Shown: positions 25,414-34,983 of the stretch, in pieces | How positions within the stretch are numbered: the first letter of the stretch is position 1 | Layout: every line of letters starts with the position of its first letter | NCBI GenBank assembly: GCA_014332745.1 | Contig: JACONL010000001.1 | Span: 242,023-278,911 of the forward strand | Length of the DNA stretch: 36,889 bases | DNA from: Alphaproteobacteria bacterium GM7ARS4 | Lineage (GTDB): Bacteria > Pseudomonadota > Alphaproteobacteria > GM7ARS4 | Direction: 5' to 3' | Notes under the pieces: model-generated | Told to the model about the DNA's origin: nothing | The model's database searches: none | What the model saw: the letters and a program-made list of their open reading frames with translations, nothing else | Translations under genes and position numbers: made by a program

Positions 25414-26523
25414 ATGGGTGCTTACCTCATTCGCCGCCTCTTTTTGCTCGTGCCGACCATGTTTGGCGTCATGGTGATTAACTTCATCATCGTTCAGGCT
25501 GCCCCCGGTGGTCCTATCGAACGTGTCCTTGCCGCCATGAAGGGACAGAGCACGAGCCACACGGCGCGTTTCTCTGGGAGCGGAAGCGAACAGCTGGGAC
25601 AGAGAGATGTGTCTCCTCATACATCATCCTCTATCAGTCAATACTACGAAGGCTCACGGGGTATCGAGCCCGAACTCATACAAGAGCTAGAGCGCTATTA
25701 TGGCTTCGATAAGCCCGCTTCCGCCCGATTCATAGAGATGATGCAACGTTACATACTCTTTGACTTTGGTGAGAGTTTTTATCGAGACCGCACCGTGTTA
25801 CAGCTCATTGCCGATAAACTTCCCGTCTCCATCTCTTTAGGATTATGGACGGTGTTGCTTGTCTATCTCATATCGATCCCCCTCGGCATACGTAAAGCCG
25901 TCCATGACGGGACAGCGTTTGACATATGGACATCCACATGCATCATTATTGGCTATGCCATTCCCGGCTTTCTGTTTGCCATCCTGTTGATTGTCTTGTT
26001 TGCTGGCGGAAGTTTTCTTGACATTTTCCCGCTGAGAGGACTCACATCGGATGATTGGCATGACCTCTCCTTCTTCGGAAAAATAGTCGACTATCTGTGG
26101 CACATCACGCTTCCTGTCTGTGCCATGGCGTTGAGCGGTTTTGCTGGGCTCACCCTCCTGACAAAAAATTCTTTCCTCGATGAAATGAATAAACACTATG
26201 TGATCACCGCCTATGCCAAAGGATTGCAAGAAAAAGCCGTCCTCTATGGCCATGTCTTTAGAAATGCCATGCTCATTGTCATCGCTGGCTTTCCTGCGGC
26301 ATTTCTGAGCATCTTTTTCACATCCTCTCTGCTCATCGAGGTCATCTTCTCGCTTGATGGATTAGGGCTCTTAGGGTTCGAGGCTGCCTTGGGACGAGAT
26401 TACCCCGTATTATTTGCCACCCTTTATATCTACACGCTCCTTGGGTTGTTGATGAAAATCGTCAGCGACTTCACCTATGTCCTTATCGATAGGCGCATCG
26501 ATTTTGAGACAAGGCAGTATTAG
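25414..26523 (+). CDS. yejB: ABC transporter permease, YejB type
   Basis: One of two inner-membrane permease subunits of the Yej importer. Length 369 aa. The N-terminus MGAYLIRRLFLLVPTMFGVMVINFIIVQAAPGGP is the usual YejB/DppB beginning with the first membrane helix. A hydrophilic insertion (about 45-100, Ser-rich) of the YejB type follows, then four or five membrane helices. The EAA loop that contacts the ATPase is visible as YVITAYAKGLQEKAVLYGHVFRNA. The 55-bp gap after yejA holds nothing recognisable. It is followed 11 bp later by yejE. Confidence 0.95.
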   Translation: MGAYLIRRLFLLVPTMFGVMVINFIIVQAAPGGPIERVLAAMKGQSTSHTARFSGSGSEQLGQRDVSPHTSSSISQYYEGSRGIEPELIQELERYYGFDKPASARFIEMMQRYILFDFGESFYRDRTVLQLIADKLPVSISLGLWTVLLVYLISIPLGIRKAVHDGTAFDIWTSTCIIIGYAIPGFLFAILLIVLFAGGSFLDIFPLRGLTSDDWHDLSFFGKIVDYLWHITLPVCAMALSGFAGLTLLTKNSFLDEMNKHYVITAYAKGLQEKAVLYGHVFRNAMLIVIAGFPAAFLSIFFTSSLLIEVIFSLDGLGLLGFEAALGRDYPVLFATLYIYTLLGLLMKIVSDFTYVLIDRRIDFETRQY

Positions 26524-26534
26524 CATAGGATGTC

Positions 26535-27572
26535 GTGATGCTTTCCTCTCTCACTCGTCGCCGCCTCCGCAATTTTAAGGCAAATCGCCGCGGTTACTGG
26601 TCTTTATGGATTTTTTCCATTCTGTTCCTCGTATCACTTTGTGCCGAATGTATCGCCAACGACAAGCCCATTCTCATCTCTTTCAAGGGAGCGTGGCTTA
26701 TGCCTATCGTCACCGCCTATCCTGAGACATATTTTGGTGGCGAGTTCGAAAGCGAAGCCGATTATCGTGACCCCTTTGTGATAGAGCTCATCAGCCAAGA
26801 TGGATGGATGCTTTGGCCGCCCATTCGTTACTCCTACGACACAATCAATCTGGAATTGACGTCCCCGGCCCCCAGCCCTCCGACTCTCGACAATTGGCTT
26901 GGCACGGATGACCAAGGGCGTGATGTCCTCGCGCGCCTTCTCTATGGCTTTCGTATTTCCGTCCTGTTTGGCGTATCCCTCACGCTCATCAGCAGTATCA
27001 TCGGTATCGCCATAGGGGGCATACAGGGGTATTTTGGCGGATGGGTCGATATCATGACCCAACGTTTCATCGAGATATGGGCTGGTCTCCCCGTCTTGTT
27101 TTTACTCATCATTCTGTCGGCCCTCATCACGCCTAATTTCTGGTGGCTTTTGGGGATCATGGTGCTCTTCAGTTGGATGAATTTAGAGGGTGTCGTGCGC
27201 GCCGAATTTTTGCGGACACGCAATCTTGATTACGTCATGGCGGCGCGCGCCTTAGGAATCCCCACCATAAGAATTCTATGGCGTCATGTGTTACCCAATG
27301 CCATGGTCGCCTCCCTCACATTCATCCCCTTTATCTTGAGTGGCGCTATCACGACTCTGACATCCCTCGACTTTCTTGGATTTGGCCTTCCCCCCGGCTC
27401 GCCTTCTCTAGGAGAAATGCTCGCTCAAGGAAAGAATAATCTCCAAGCGCCATGGCTCGGAGCAACAGCCTTCATCGCCATTGCCTTGATTTTGAGCTTA
27501 CTCATTTTTATTGGCGAAGCAGTGCGTGATGCCTTTGACCCTAGGCGCGGAACATTATTGGCGCGTTCATAA
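26535..27572 (+). CDS. yejE: ABC transporter permease, YejE type
   Basis: Second permease of the Yej importer. Length 345 aa. After the cytoplasmic N-terminus LTRRRLRNFKANRRGYWSLWIF and the first helix there is a periplasmic loop containing GGEFESEADYRDPFV and the SYDTINLEL segment usual in YejE. It is followed by NWLGTDDQGRDVLARLLYGFRISVLFG, typical of DppC-class permeases, and an EAA loop YVMAARALGIPTIRILWRHVLPNAM. The C-terminus GEAVRDAFDPRRG is standard. It precedes yejF by 2 bp, so the operon is tightly coupled. Confidence 0.95.
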   Translation: MMLSSLTRRRLRNFKANRRGYWSLWIFSILFLVSLCAECIANDKPILISFKGAWLMPIVTAYPETYFGGEFESEADYRDPFVIELISQDGWMLWPPIRYSYDTINLELTSPAPSPPTLDNWLGTDDQGRDVLARLLYGFRISVLFGVSLTLISSIIGIAIGGIQGYFGGWVDIMTQRFIEIWAGLPVLFLLIILSALITPNFWWLLGIMVLFSWMNLEGVVRAEFLRTRNLDYVMAARALGIPTIRILWRHVLPNAMVASLTFIPFILSGAITTLTSLDFLGFGLPPGSPSLGEMLAQGKNNLQAPWLGATAFIAIALILSLLIFIGEAVRDAFDPRRGTLLARS

Positions 27573-27574
27573 TC

Positions 27575-29233
27575 ATGGCACAAGAAAACACAGCGCTCTT
27601 GGCGATATCGAATCTTCGCCTCATGGTCTCCCCACATCATGCCATTGTGGATGGCATTAATCTCACGCTCCATAAAGGCGACTCCGTCGCCCTCGTCGGC
27701 GAATCAGGGAGCGGCAAAACAGCAACAGCGTTGAGCCTCATTAATCTTTTTCCTCATCCTCACGCCCGTCCCCATTGTGACGCCTATACATTCCATGGGC
27801 ATAACCTTAAAGAGGCTTTTCATGACCGCCATGCCCCCATCTGGCATACCCTCCGAGGACGCCACATTGGCATGATATTTCAAGAACCCATGCACGCCCT
27901 CAATCCCTTACACACCATTCGTCAGCAGATAGGTGAAATGATCATCCAACACACCGATATGACACTAGAGCAGAGAGAGCGCCATATCCTCCACCTCCTG
28001 AGCGAGGTCGGCTTACGCGACCCACAAAGACGCCTGCTGGATTACCCCCACCAATTATCAGGAGGAGAACGCCAACGGGTTGTCATCGCCATGGCACTGG
28101 CGCACAATCCCATGCTCCTCATCGCCGACGAGCCAACAACAGCGCTCGACGTCACCATACAAAAGCAAATCCTCGATATGCTCGTCCAATTACAGAAAAA
28201 ACGTCATATGGCGCTTCTCCTTATTACCCACAATCTGTCGTTGTTACCCACCCTCTGTCAGAGGGCATGTGTCATGCACCGCGGTAACATTGTCGAAGAA
28301 GGAGACATTCACCAACTCATGCATAACGGACAGCATGCCTATACCCGCCACCTCGTCTCAAGCACGCCAAAGCCCCTCTCACCACCACGCCCCACACAAA
28401 AAGAGCCTATCCTCTCTGTCCGTCAGCTCAAAGTGCATTTCTCCATCAAAAGAGGCATATTCCAGAGCGTTCGCGGTAGCGTCAAAGCCGTGGATGGAGT
28501 CGACTTCGACCTCTATGAAGGACGTAGTCTCGGCATTGTAGGCGAATCGGGATGTGGAAAAACCTCTATCGCACGCGCCATATTACGCCTCGTCCCCAGT
28601 GAAGGCTCTATCACCTTTCAACAAACATCCCTCAGACACATGCAAGGACAAGCCTTGCGACAAATGCGCCAGCATCTCCAAATCGTTTTCCAAGACCCCT
28701 TTACATCCCTCAACCCAAGACTCTCTGTGGCAGAGATTATCAGCGAAGGACTCCTCGTCCACGAAAAAGAAAAAAGCCAAAAGGAAAGACATAAACGAGT
28801 CGAACAAAGTCTAGAGGCCGTGGGACTCTCACCATCCGTCACAGGGCGTTATCCACACGAATTCTCAGGGGGAGAACGCCAACGTATCGCCATCGCCCGC
28901 GCCATCGTCCTGAAACCGAAAGTCATCATCTTCGACGAGCCAACGAGCGCCCTCGACCTCTCAGTGCAGGCACAGATCATTGACCTCCTCCTCGACCTCC
29001 AGCAACATTATGCCCTCTCTTATCTCTTCATTAGCCACGACCTACAAGTCATACGCGCCATGTGTGACGATATCCTCGTCATGCGTCAAGGACGCAAGCT
29101 CGACTATAAGACAAATGCTTGCCTCTTCTCAGCGCCAGAACACCCCTATACCATAGGACTCATCAACGCCGCATTCCCACAGGGACACCAGCCACAAAAG
29201 CCACAACCACGAACGCCCCCAGAGGAGCTTTGA
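27575..29233 (+). CDS. yejF: Tandem ABC transporter ATPase, YejF type
   Basis: Fused double ATPase driving the Yej importer. Length 552 aa. The first nucleotide-binding domain has Walker A GESGSGKT (42-49), signature LSGGERQR and Walker [13 protein letters not shown]. The second has [15 protein letters not shown] and [12 protein letters not shown]. Both halves have the H-loop (LLITHNL, LFISHDL) and an oligopeptide-ATPase style tail ([15 protein letters not shown]), so both look active. The stop codon lies inside a 12-bp tandem repeat. It converges with the acyl-CoA ligase gene. Confidence 0.96.
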   Translation: MAQENTALLAISNLRLMVSPHHAIVDGINLTLHKGDSVALVGESGSGKTATALSLINLFPHPHARPHCDAYTFHGHNLKEAFHDRHAPIWHTLRGRHIGMIFQEPMHALNPLHTIRQQIGEMIIQHTDMTLEQRERHILHLLSEVGLRDPQRRLLDYPHQLSGGERQRVVIAMALAHNPMLLIADEPTTALDVTIQKQILDMLVQLQKKRHMALLLITHNLSLLPTLCQRACVMHRGNIVEEGDIHQLMHNGQHAYTRHLVSSTPKPLSPPRPTQKEPILSVRQLKVHFSIKRGIFQSVRGSVKAVDGVDFDLYEGRSLGIVGESGCGKTSIARAILRLVPSEGSITFQQTSLRHMQGQALRQMRQHLQIVFQDPFTSLNPRLSVAEIISEGLLVHEKEKSQKERHKRVEQSLEAVGLSPSVTGRYPHEFSGGERQRIAIARAIVLKPKVIIFDEPTSALDLSVQAQIIDLLLDLQQHYALSYLFISHDLQVIRAMCDDILVMRQGRKLDYKTNACLFSAPEHPYTIGLINAAFPQGHQPQKPQPRTPPEEL

Positions 29234-29257
29234 GGGGAGCGTTGAGAGGAGCATTGA
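29222..29257 (+). repeat. 12-bp tandem repeat across the yejF stop codon
   Basis: Three successive units GAGGAGCTTTGA, GGGGAGCGTTGA and GAGGAGCATTGA (29222-29233, 29234-29245, 29246-29257). Each ends in TGA in the yejF frame, so each unit carries a spare stop codon. A partial fourth unit follows. The repeat occupies most of the 37-bp gap to the convergent acyl-CoA ligase gene. Confidence 0.85.
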
Positions 29258-29270
29258 GGAGAGGCCATCG

Positions 29271-31091
29271 TCAACGCCCATAGAGGTCTTTCAGCATCCC
29301 CTGATAATGTTCCTCAACCTTCTGACGCCTGACCTTCATCGTCGGCGTCAGCAAGCCATTGTCCACAGAAAAAGGCTCATGGGCGATAACATAGCGACGC
29401 ACATGCTCACAAGTAGGAAGAGCCTTGTGAACCTTGCTGAGGACATCATTGATGCCTTGGCGTATGGCATGAGTGCTCTTCCCTTGTGCCCATGATGGTT
29501 CGGGGACGATCACGGCACAGAGCCATGGCCTATCATTACCGAACACAGCGCAATGCATGATGGGTGTCTCGAGGGAAAGAAGACCCTCTATACGCTGAGG
29601 CGAGAGCGTATCACCGCCAGATGTCACAATAATATCCTTGATACGTCCCGTAATCCACAGATAACCATCCTTATCGAGATGTCCCTTGTCGCCAGTATGC
29701 AACCATACCTCGTCAGACACGCCTTCAGATGGCGAGGACGATGTCTGTAACGCGGAACGGGTGGCCTCCTTATCACGCCAATATCCATCCATCACCAAGT
29801 CGCCGCGCACGAGAATCTCTCCTTGCGCGCTGATATGCACATGGGCGTTGGGAAGCACAAGACCGACGCTCCCTATTTTATGGGATGCGGGAAGATTACA
29901 GCTGATAACAGGCGCCGATTCCGTCTGCCCATAGCCTTGAACAAGGGGGACGTCTAAGGCATTGAAAAAGATCGCCAATTCCTCAGGGAGCGCAGCACCA
30001 CCACTCACAAGTAACTTAAGCCGTTTGCCAAAAAGATGGCGTATGCGCCTTCGAATCAAGAGGCTCAAGAGCCTATCGAGAAAACGCTTCCACCAATGCC
30101 AACCTCCCGCGCCTTGCAAGAGACGCTCCGTCCCCCACGTCAGACTATAGCGCCATAACAACGCCTTCATCCCCGAGAGGGCGCGCGCTTGGGCAAGAAT
30201 CCTAGAACGGATGACGTGTAAGAGGCGCGGCACCACCGCCATCACCGTCGGCTGATATTGAGCCATCGACGTCACAAGATGCTCTAAAGACTCCACATAG
30301 TGAATCCGCCCCCCCAACGCCATGAGTAAAAATTGTCCAGCCGTGCGCTCATAGGCATGGGAAAGAGGAAGAAAAGACAGGTAAAGCTCTCTCTCCCCGA
30401 GAATGTCGGCAAGAAGCATATAACAGCCTCGACAATTCGACAAGAAAGCCTTGTGGCTGAGGACAACGCCTTTGGGACGTTGGGTGCTGCCAGACGTATA
30501 AATCATCGATGCCGTATCATCTTCTGTGACCCCCTCTACATCCCACGCATCACGCCATGTGTCTTTTGTTGTCTCATGTGTCCCATAGGCAGCCACAATA
30601 TCGTCATAAAAGTGAAGGGAGGGCGCATTGTGAGCGGAACAATCCTTCCTGTTCCCACACAGGAGCACATGACGTGTCGTCTCCACAACGGATGCTTGAA
30701 CGAAAACGTCCCATAATGACACGTCGATGATGACCGTGTGAGGAGCGGTATGCTCTAAAAGATAACGATAATCGTCAGCACCATAGGTCGTATAGAGCGG
30801 AACAGTGATAGCGCCTCTGCTCATGATGGCCATATCAGAAATCAACCAATGAGGGCTATTAGGCATACAGAGGATGACCCTTTCGCCTTTTTTAACCCCT
30901 AGACGTGAAAGATAGTCGCCCAGCTGGTGCGCGCGCCATGCCACCTGACGCCACCCCCATTGCTTTAATACCCCTTCCTCCGTCCACGACAAAAAAGGCC
31001 TATCGCCATAACGTTGGGCTTGGGAGAAAAACATGTCTGGCAAAGAACGCCATCCTGGCCATTCCTGTCGTTGCCTCTCCTGTCTCGTCAT
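29271..31091 (-). CDS. Long-chain acyl-CoA synthetase (AMP-forming)
   Basis: Activates fatty acids to acyl-CoA through an acyl-AMP intermediate, for lipid synthesis or beta-oxidation. Length 606 aa. The AMP-binding motif YTSGSTQRPKGVV begins at 188; VQGYGQTESAPVIS, LHTGDKGHLDKDGYLWITGRIKDIIVTSGGDTLSPQRIE and the C-terminal KVRRQKVEEHY are standard for the FAA1/FadD15 type. The ATG at 31091 has an excellent Shine-Dalgarno (AGGAGGAGGG), which decides it over the frame's upstream extension. It lies 10 bp after the recF stop, so it seems to be co-transcribed with dnaA-dnaN-recF. gyrB, the usual gene after recF, is not here. Confidence 0.94.
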   Translation of the reverse strand: MTRQERQRQEWPGWRSLPDMFFSQAQRYGDRPFLSWTEEGVLKQWGWRQVAWRAHQLGDYLSRLGVKKGERVILCMPNSPHWLISDMAIMSRGAITVPLYTTYGADDYRYLLEHTAPHTVIIDVSLWDVFVQASVVETTRHVLLCGNRKDCSAHNAPSLHFYDDIVAAYGTHETTKDTWRDAWDVEGVTEDDTASMIYTSGSTQRPKGVVLSHKAFLSNCRGCYMLLADILGERELYLSFLPLSHAYERTAGQFLLMALGGRIHYVESLEHLVTSMAQYQPTVMAVVPRLLHVIRSRILAQARALSGMKALLWRYSLTWGTERLLQGAGGWHWWKRFLDRLLSLLIRRRIRHLFGKRLKLLVSGGAALPEELAIFFNALDVPLVQGYGQTESAPVISCNLPASHKIGSVGLVLPNAHVHISAQGEILVRGDLVMDGYWRDKEATRSALQTSSSPSEGVSDEVWLHTGDKGHLDKDGYLWITGRIKDIIVTSGGDTLSPQRIEGLLSLETPIMHCAVFGNDRPWLCAVIVPEPSWAQGKSTHAIRQGINDVLSKVHKALPTCEHVRRYVIAHEPFSVDNGLLTPTMKVRRQKVEEHYQGMLKDLYGR

Positions 31092-31101
31092 CACCCTCCT
31101 C

Positions 31102-32268
31102 CTACCATGGCACCAAACAGCCATGGTCCACATGAAAACCTTGGCCGCGTCCTTTTAACTCAGAAAAGAGAGAAGGCGTCAAACCGCTCATCCATGCCTG
31201 CACATCCAACGCCAGAATTTTCGCAAAGAGCATCGAGGCATGGGCCTTATCGAGATGGGCTCTCACCTCGTCCAAGAGGAGAAGGGGAATCCTCTTATGC
31301 CTTTCCACCAACATATAGGCTGAGGCGAGCAAGAGGCACAACGTCAAGAGCTTTTGCTGTCCTGTGGAACACAAGGACGCTGGAATATCACGGGCAGAAT
31401 CCATCATCACCATATCACTCCTGTGGACACCTTCTTCACATCCCCCATAGAGACAATCATGGGCGCGTGTCTCTTCTAACTTTGACACAAAATGCTGTTC
31501 CACTTCAAGGGCCGCTTTGTCATCAAGGGCATTTTCTATGAAACCATCAACGCGTATCTGTGTCTTCACATCCATATCAAAAAAATGACGTTGGAGGCTC
31601 GCATTGACGGCTTCGATATAACATTTACGCGACGCCGCAATGGCGACAGCATCTTGAGCGATGGCGTTCTCTAGGGAAGAAAGCCACTGCCGTGATGTTT
31701 TGCTCACATAGCCCTTCTGCCATAGGACATGGCGACGCTCCCGCATGAGTCTCTCGTAACGCGTCAGGCGATTCTTATGGTCATAGTCGACAACAGAAAT
31801 AATATGGTCGATAAATTGACGCCTGAGAGAACGCGTGGCGTTGCTATGGCGGTCAGTCCCTGGCATCAACCATAGAATGGGAATGGACTCGACATAGCGC
31901 GAAGGATGGTCGTGTCCCTTGACTTTCCTCGAGACACGCCATCCGCCTTGGGCGTCTTTCTGCCAAATGACAGCGCACTCTGTCAAGAGGTGATGATGAT
32001 AGAGAGAGACGTTAATCCCCCAATCTTGATAGGCATGGTCTTCCGCCATGCCACCTTGTGCGCCCATGTCTGTGAAGGCAAGTTCATGGGCGGTTGCGCC
32101 GCGTAATCCTCGGCCAGGGCGAAGTAAGGAGACGGCCTCTAAGATGTTCGTCTTGCCCGCGCCGTTGTGACCTGTCAGCATGATCGGCGCATGCTCTAGC
32201 GCCATATGGGCAGAGCGATAATTGCGAAAACGCGTCAACGCGATATGTCTTATGGAACAAGACGCCAT
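31102..32268 (-). CDS. recF: DNA replication and repair protein RecF
   Basis: SMC-like ATPase that helps load RecA at gapped DNA with RecO and RecR. Length 388 aa from ATG 32268. The N-terminus SIRHIALTRFRNYRSAHMALE is the characteristic RecF opening. Walker A is GHNGAGKTN (33-41), the signature region is LCSTGQQKLLTLCLLLA and Walker B is LLLLDEVRAHLD. The frame stays open 33 codons further, but that part does not resemble RecF and holds a 14-bp tandem duplication, so I place the start at MASCSIRHI. No strong Shine-Dalgarno precedes it. A start in the repeat (ATG 32313) with a GAGAGA upstream cannot be excluded. Confidence 0.94.
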   Translation of the reverse strand: MASCSIRHIALTRFRNYRSAHMALEHAPIMLTGHNGAGKTNILEAVSLLRPGRGLRGATAHELAFTDMGAQGGMAEDHAYQDWGINVSLYHHHLLTECAVIWQKDAQGGWRVSRKVKGHDHPSRYVESIPILWLMPGTDRHSNATRSLRRQFIDHIISVVDYDHKNRLTRYERLMRERRHVLWQKGYVSKTSRQWLSSLENAIAQDAVAIAASRKCYIEAVNASLQRHFFDMDVKTQIRVDGFIENALDDKAALEVEQHFVSKLEETRAHDCLYGGCEEGVHRSDMVMMDSARDIPASLCSTGQQKLLTLCLLLASAYMLVERHKRIPLLLLDEVRAHLDKAHASMLFAKILALDVQAWMSGLTPSLFSELKGRGQGFHVDHGCLVPW

Positions 32269-32298
32269 AGGAGATGGTTGCGCATGGCGCTTGCCGTG

Positions 32299-32326
32299 TT
32301 CTCTCAGAGACATTCTCTCAGAGACA
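32299..32326 (+). repeat. Perfect 14-bp tandem duplication between dnaN and recF
   Basis: TTCTCTCAGAGACA occurs twice head to tail (32299-32312 and 32313-32326) in the 105-bp gap between the dnaN stop and the likely recF start. The 14-bp unit is not a multiple of three, so it would shift any frame through it, which supports the shorter recF start. Confidence 0.9.
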
Positions 32327-32373
32327 GGGACATAGCCATGCCCCTCAACCGACAGAGATGACGACATCCCACC

Positions 32374-33570
32374 CTATACCCGCAAAGGCATCAGGACATA
32401 GAATGTTTTAATGTCGCAGGCTTTTTCCTTTGCTTCTCCTTCCTGTGCTTCTACAGGAGGGTCATGGAAGATGAGTGTTGGCTTACCCTCCCCCGGAAAG
32501 GTGATATGGGCATCGCCATCTTTGAAGACTTTGAAGATATCGAGGATATAGTGGGGATTGTATCCTATATCTAAACGCTCCCCCTCCCAATTGATCTTCA
32601 TGCCTTCGCGCGCCGAGCCTCCACTCATATTATCGAGAGCACTTGCCTCGATACGCGAGTCGCCCATCGTGAAAGAGATACCGGGACTGTTACCACTCAA
32701 AAGGACAGAGGCCACGCGCGTGACCATATTCCTAAATGGGACGACACCGACGTTCATTTTTTTTCCTTCATTTTTTGGGATAACCTCTAAATAGTTTGGG
32801 AATTTCGCAGAGAACAAGCGAGAGGCCAATTTCAATTGTCCAAAGGAAAATGACATCTGATTCTCAGACATGCCAATGGTCAGAGAACCCTCCACCTGTG
32901 CCAGCAGGCGCTTTAATTCTCGCACAGTCCGACGAGGAATGGTCACAGAAGGCATGTCTTCTGGTATGTTGGGAAGGATGCTCTCAGCGATGGCCATGCG
33001 ATGTCCGTCCGTGGCCACCATGCGTAAGCAAGGCTGTTGTCCTTCCTCGCCTTGATAGCGCTCCATGAAAATGCCACCAAGATGGGGACGACCTTCATCC
33101 TCAGACATAGCAAAGGACGTTGCATCCATGAGCATAGAGAAGGTCGCCGCATCGACATTGAATGTATGACGCGCCTCCTCAAACTCGGTGGGCGGAAACA
33201 TATCCGTCTCGATACCCGCAATGTCAAAGTGGGTATGTCCTGCCGTCATCACGACTGTCTTTGGCTTCTCTTCCTTGATGGTGGCGGTGCCTTCGCCATC
33301 CAAACTACGAACGATACTATGAATAAGGGCGGCAGGAAGCGTCACTTTGCCATTCTGCCCGCCGCGCAACGGCACGGTCTCCACCGCCGTCATCAATGAA
33401 TCTGTCGCTGTCACCTCTAAGGTGTCATCCTGCACATCAAACAACACATGGGTAAGGGCCAAGGAACCGCTCGTGTGCCCGACGATGCCATACAGATCGT
33501 CGATCACCCGCTTGAATCTGTCGGTATCAATGGAGAATGTGAGAAGAGAACGCTCGCCTATGGTTTTCAT
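32374..33570 (-). CDS. dnaN: DNA polymerase III beta subunit (sliding clamp)
   Basis: Ring-shaped processivity clamp for DNA polymerase III and docking platform for Hda, MutS and ligase. Length 398 aa, about 25 longer than the usual 366-372 because of charged insertions such as QGEEGQQP and PPVEAQEGEAKEKA near the C-terminus. Recognisable segments are LTHVLFDVQDDTLEVTATDS, FSMLMDATSFAMSEDEGRPHLGGI, LRMVATDGHRMA and RVASVLLSGNSPGISF. The C-terminus ends FYVLMPLRV, resembling the usual VMPMRL clamp ending. The ATG at 33570 is 18 bp after the dnaA stop. Confidence 0.97.
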   Translation of the reverse strand: MKTIGERSLLTFSIDTDRFKRVIDDLYGIVGHTSGSLALTHVLFDVQDDTLEVTATDSLMTAVETVPLRGGQNGKVTLPAALIHSIVRSLDGEGTATIKEEKPKTVVMTAGHTHFDIAGIETDMFPPTEFEEARHTFNVDAATFSMLMDATSFAMSEDEGRPHLGGIFMERYQGEEGQQPCLRMVATDGHRMAIAESILPNIPEDMPSVTIPRRTVRELKRLLAQVEGSLTIGMSENQMSFSFGQLKLASRLFSAKFPNYLEVIPKNEGKKMNVGVVPFRNMVTRVASVLLSGNSPGISFTMGDSRIEASALDNMSGGSAREGMKINWEGERLDIGYNPHYILDIFKVFKDGDAHITFPGEGKPTLIFHDPPVEAQEGEAKEKACDIKTFYVLMPLRV

Positions 33571-33588
33571 GTTGCAATACCCAAATCT

Positions 33589-34950
33589 TTATCCGCCAAG
33601 TTTCCGCCTTAGCATGGTAACATCCTCCTGTAAAGCGCTGTCCTTTTTACAGAGAATATCAATCTTGCGGACGGCATGGAGAACCGTTGTATGGTCTCTT
33701 TTACCAAATTGCCGTCCTATATCGGGAAGAGAGCGAGATGTCATGGCTTTTGCGAGATACATGGCGACTTGGCGAGGGCGGACAACGTCTTGCGCCCTAC
33801 GGGAGGACACCATATCCGCCATCTTGATGTTGTAGTGGTTACAAACAACTTTTTGTATCTGTTCGACGCTCAGCCGCCTCGATGAGGCGCGCAACATATC
33901 CTGTAGCGCCTCACATGTGACATCGATGGTAATGGGTTGCTTCACAATATCGGCATGGGCCACAAGACGATTGAGTGCCCCTTCGAGAACACGGACATTT
34001 GCCGTAATGTTTTGTGCGATAAATTCGAGGACTTTCATAGGAATCGGTGTCTCCAACCTGCTGGCTTTGGATTGGAGAATACTGAGGCGTAGTTCGTAAC
34101 TGGCGGGGTGAATATAGGCGACCATTCCCCACCCCAAGCGAGAGCGCATCCTATCCTCGACACCTTCTAAATCATCGGGTGATTTATCGGCTGATATGAC
34201 CAATTGCCTCTTTCCATCGATGAGACTATTGAATGTGTGGAAAAACTCCTCTTGGGTCGTCTCTGCCTTCGTAATGAACTGGAAGTCATCGATCATGAGA
34301 ATATCCACAGAGCGAAATTTCGCCTTGAATTCCATCGTATCCTTAAAACGCAAAGCGCGAACGAATTGATAGATGAAATTCTCTGCTGTCATGTAGATAA
34401 TTTTCTTATTGTATTGTCGCTTGGATTGCCAAGCGATAGCGTGCATAAGGTGTGTCTTGCCCAGTCCCACACCACCATAGAGAAACAAAGGGTTATAACG
34501 CGCACTAGGCGTCTCCATATCAGCGACACGTTGGGCGGCTGCACATGCCAGTTCGTTGGATTGGCCAACAATGAAATCCTTGAACGTGAAACGCCCATCG
34601 AGGAATGTCGCTTGTCCAAATCCAGATGACACATCGTTGGCGTCCTCTTTTCCATTGCGCATAGGCGTCTGTTCTTTGCCTTTCGTCTCTCTTACCTGAA
34701 GGGAGAGAGACGACAAATGTGAGTCACATGCCCTCAGAGAAGAAAGCAGGCCGCTCCAATAGTGATTCTTTATCCACTCGCAAACGAACGGCGACGGCAC
34801 ACTCATCATAACCTTATCGCCTTCTATGCCTTCCATATGAAGGTGAGAGAACCAGCTAGAGAAAATATCATCCCCATAACGTTGATTTAAGAGGGCGCGC
34901 ACATTCTTCCAGACACTCTGTTCGTACACATGATGTTTGTCTGTATCCAT
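33589..34950 (-). CDS. dnaA: Chromosomal replication initiator DnaA
   Basis: AAA+ ATPase that binds DnaA boxes and melts oriC. Length 453 aa. Domain I (1-80) has WKNVRALLNQRYGDDIFSSWF; a short linker domain II (about 85-115) follows. Domain III has Walker A GGVGLGKTH (about 159-167), Walker B ILMIDDFQFI (about 213-222) and the sensor region. Domain IV ends with the DnaA signature FGKRDHTTVLHAVRKI (about 418-433). It is followed by dnaN and recF. A rhodanese gene 33 bp upstream replaces the long intergenic origin seen in many bacteria, so oriC is not directly next to dnaA here. Confidence 0.97.
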   Translation of the reverse strand: MDTDKHHVYEQSVWKNVRALLNQRYGDDIFSSWFSHLHMEGIEGDKVMMSVPSPFVCEWIKNHYWSGLLSSLRACDSHLSSLSLQVRETKGKEQTPMRNGKEDANDVSSGFGQATFLDGRFTFKDFIVGQSNELACAAAQRVADMETPSARYNPLFLYGGVGLGKTHLMHAIAWQSKRQYNKKIIYMTAENFIYQFVRALRFKDTMEFKAKFRSVDILMIDDFQFITKAETTQEEFFHTFNSLIDGKRQLVISADKSPDDLEGVEDRMRSRLGWGMVAYIHPASYELRLSILQSKASRLETPIPMKVLEFIAQNITANVRVLEGALNRLVAHADIVKQPITIDVTCEALQDMLRASSRRLSVEQIQKVVCNHYNIKMADMVSSRRAQDVVRPRQVAMYLAKAMTSRSLPDIGRQFGKRDHTTVLHAVRKIDILCKKDSALQEDVTMLRRKLGG

Positions 34951-34983
34951 GGCTCTCTCTCTTATGTCTGTATCATCGAAATT

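Noticed and set aside
28849-28857. Perfect DnaA-box 9-mer TTATCCACA
   Set aside because: It lies in conserved coding sequence of yejF next to the ABC signature and is isolated; one 9-mer in 37 kb is expected by chance.
34581-34593. TGAACGTGAAACG resembling a parS half-site in dnaA
   Set aside because: The central CACGTG and left half are not preserved; too weak compared with the five better sites.
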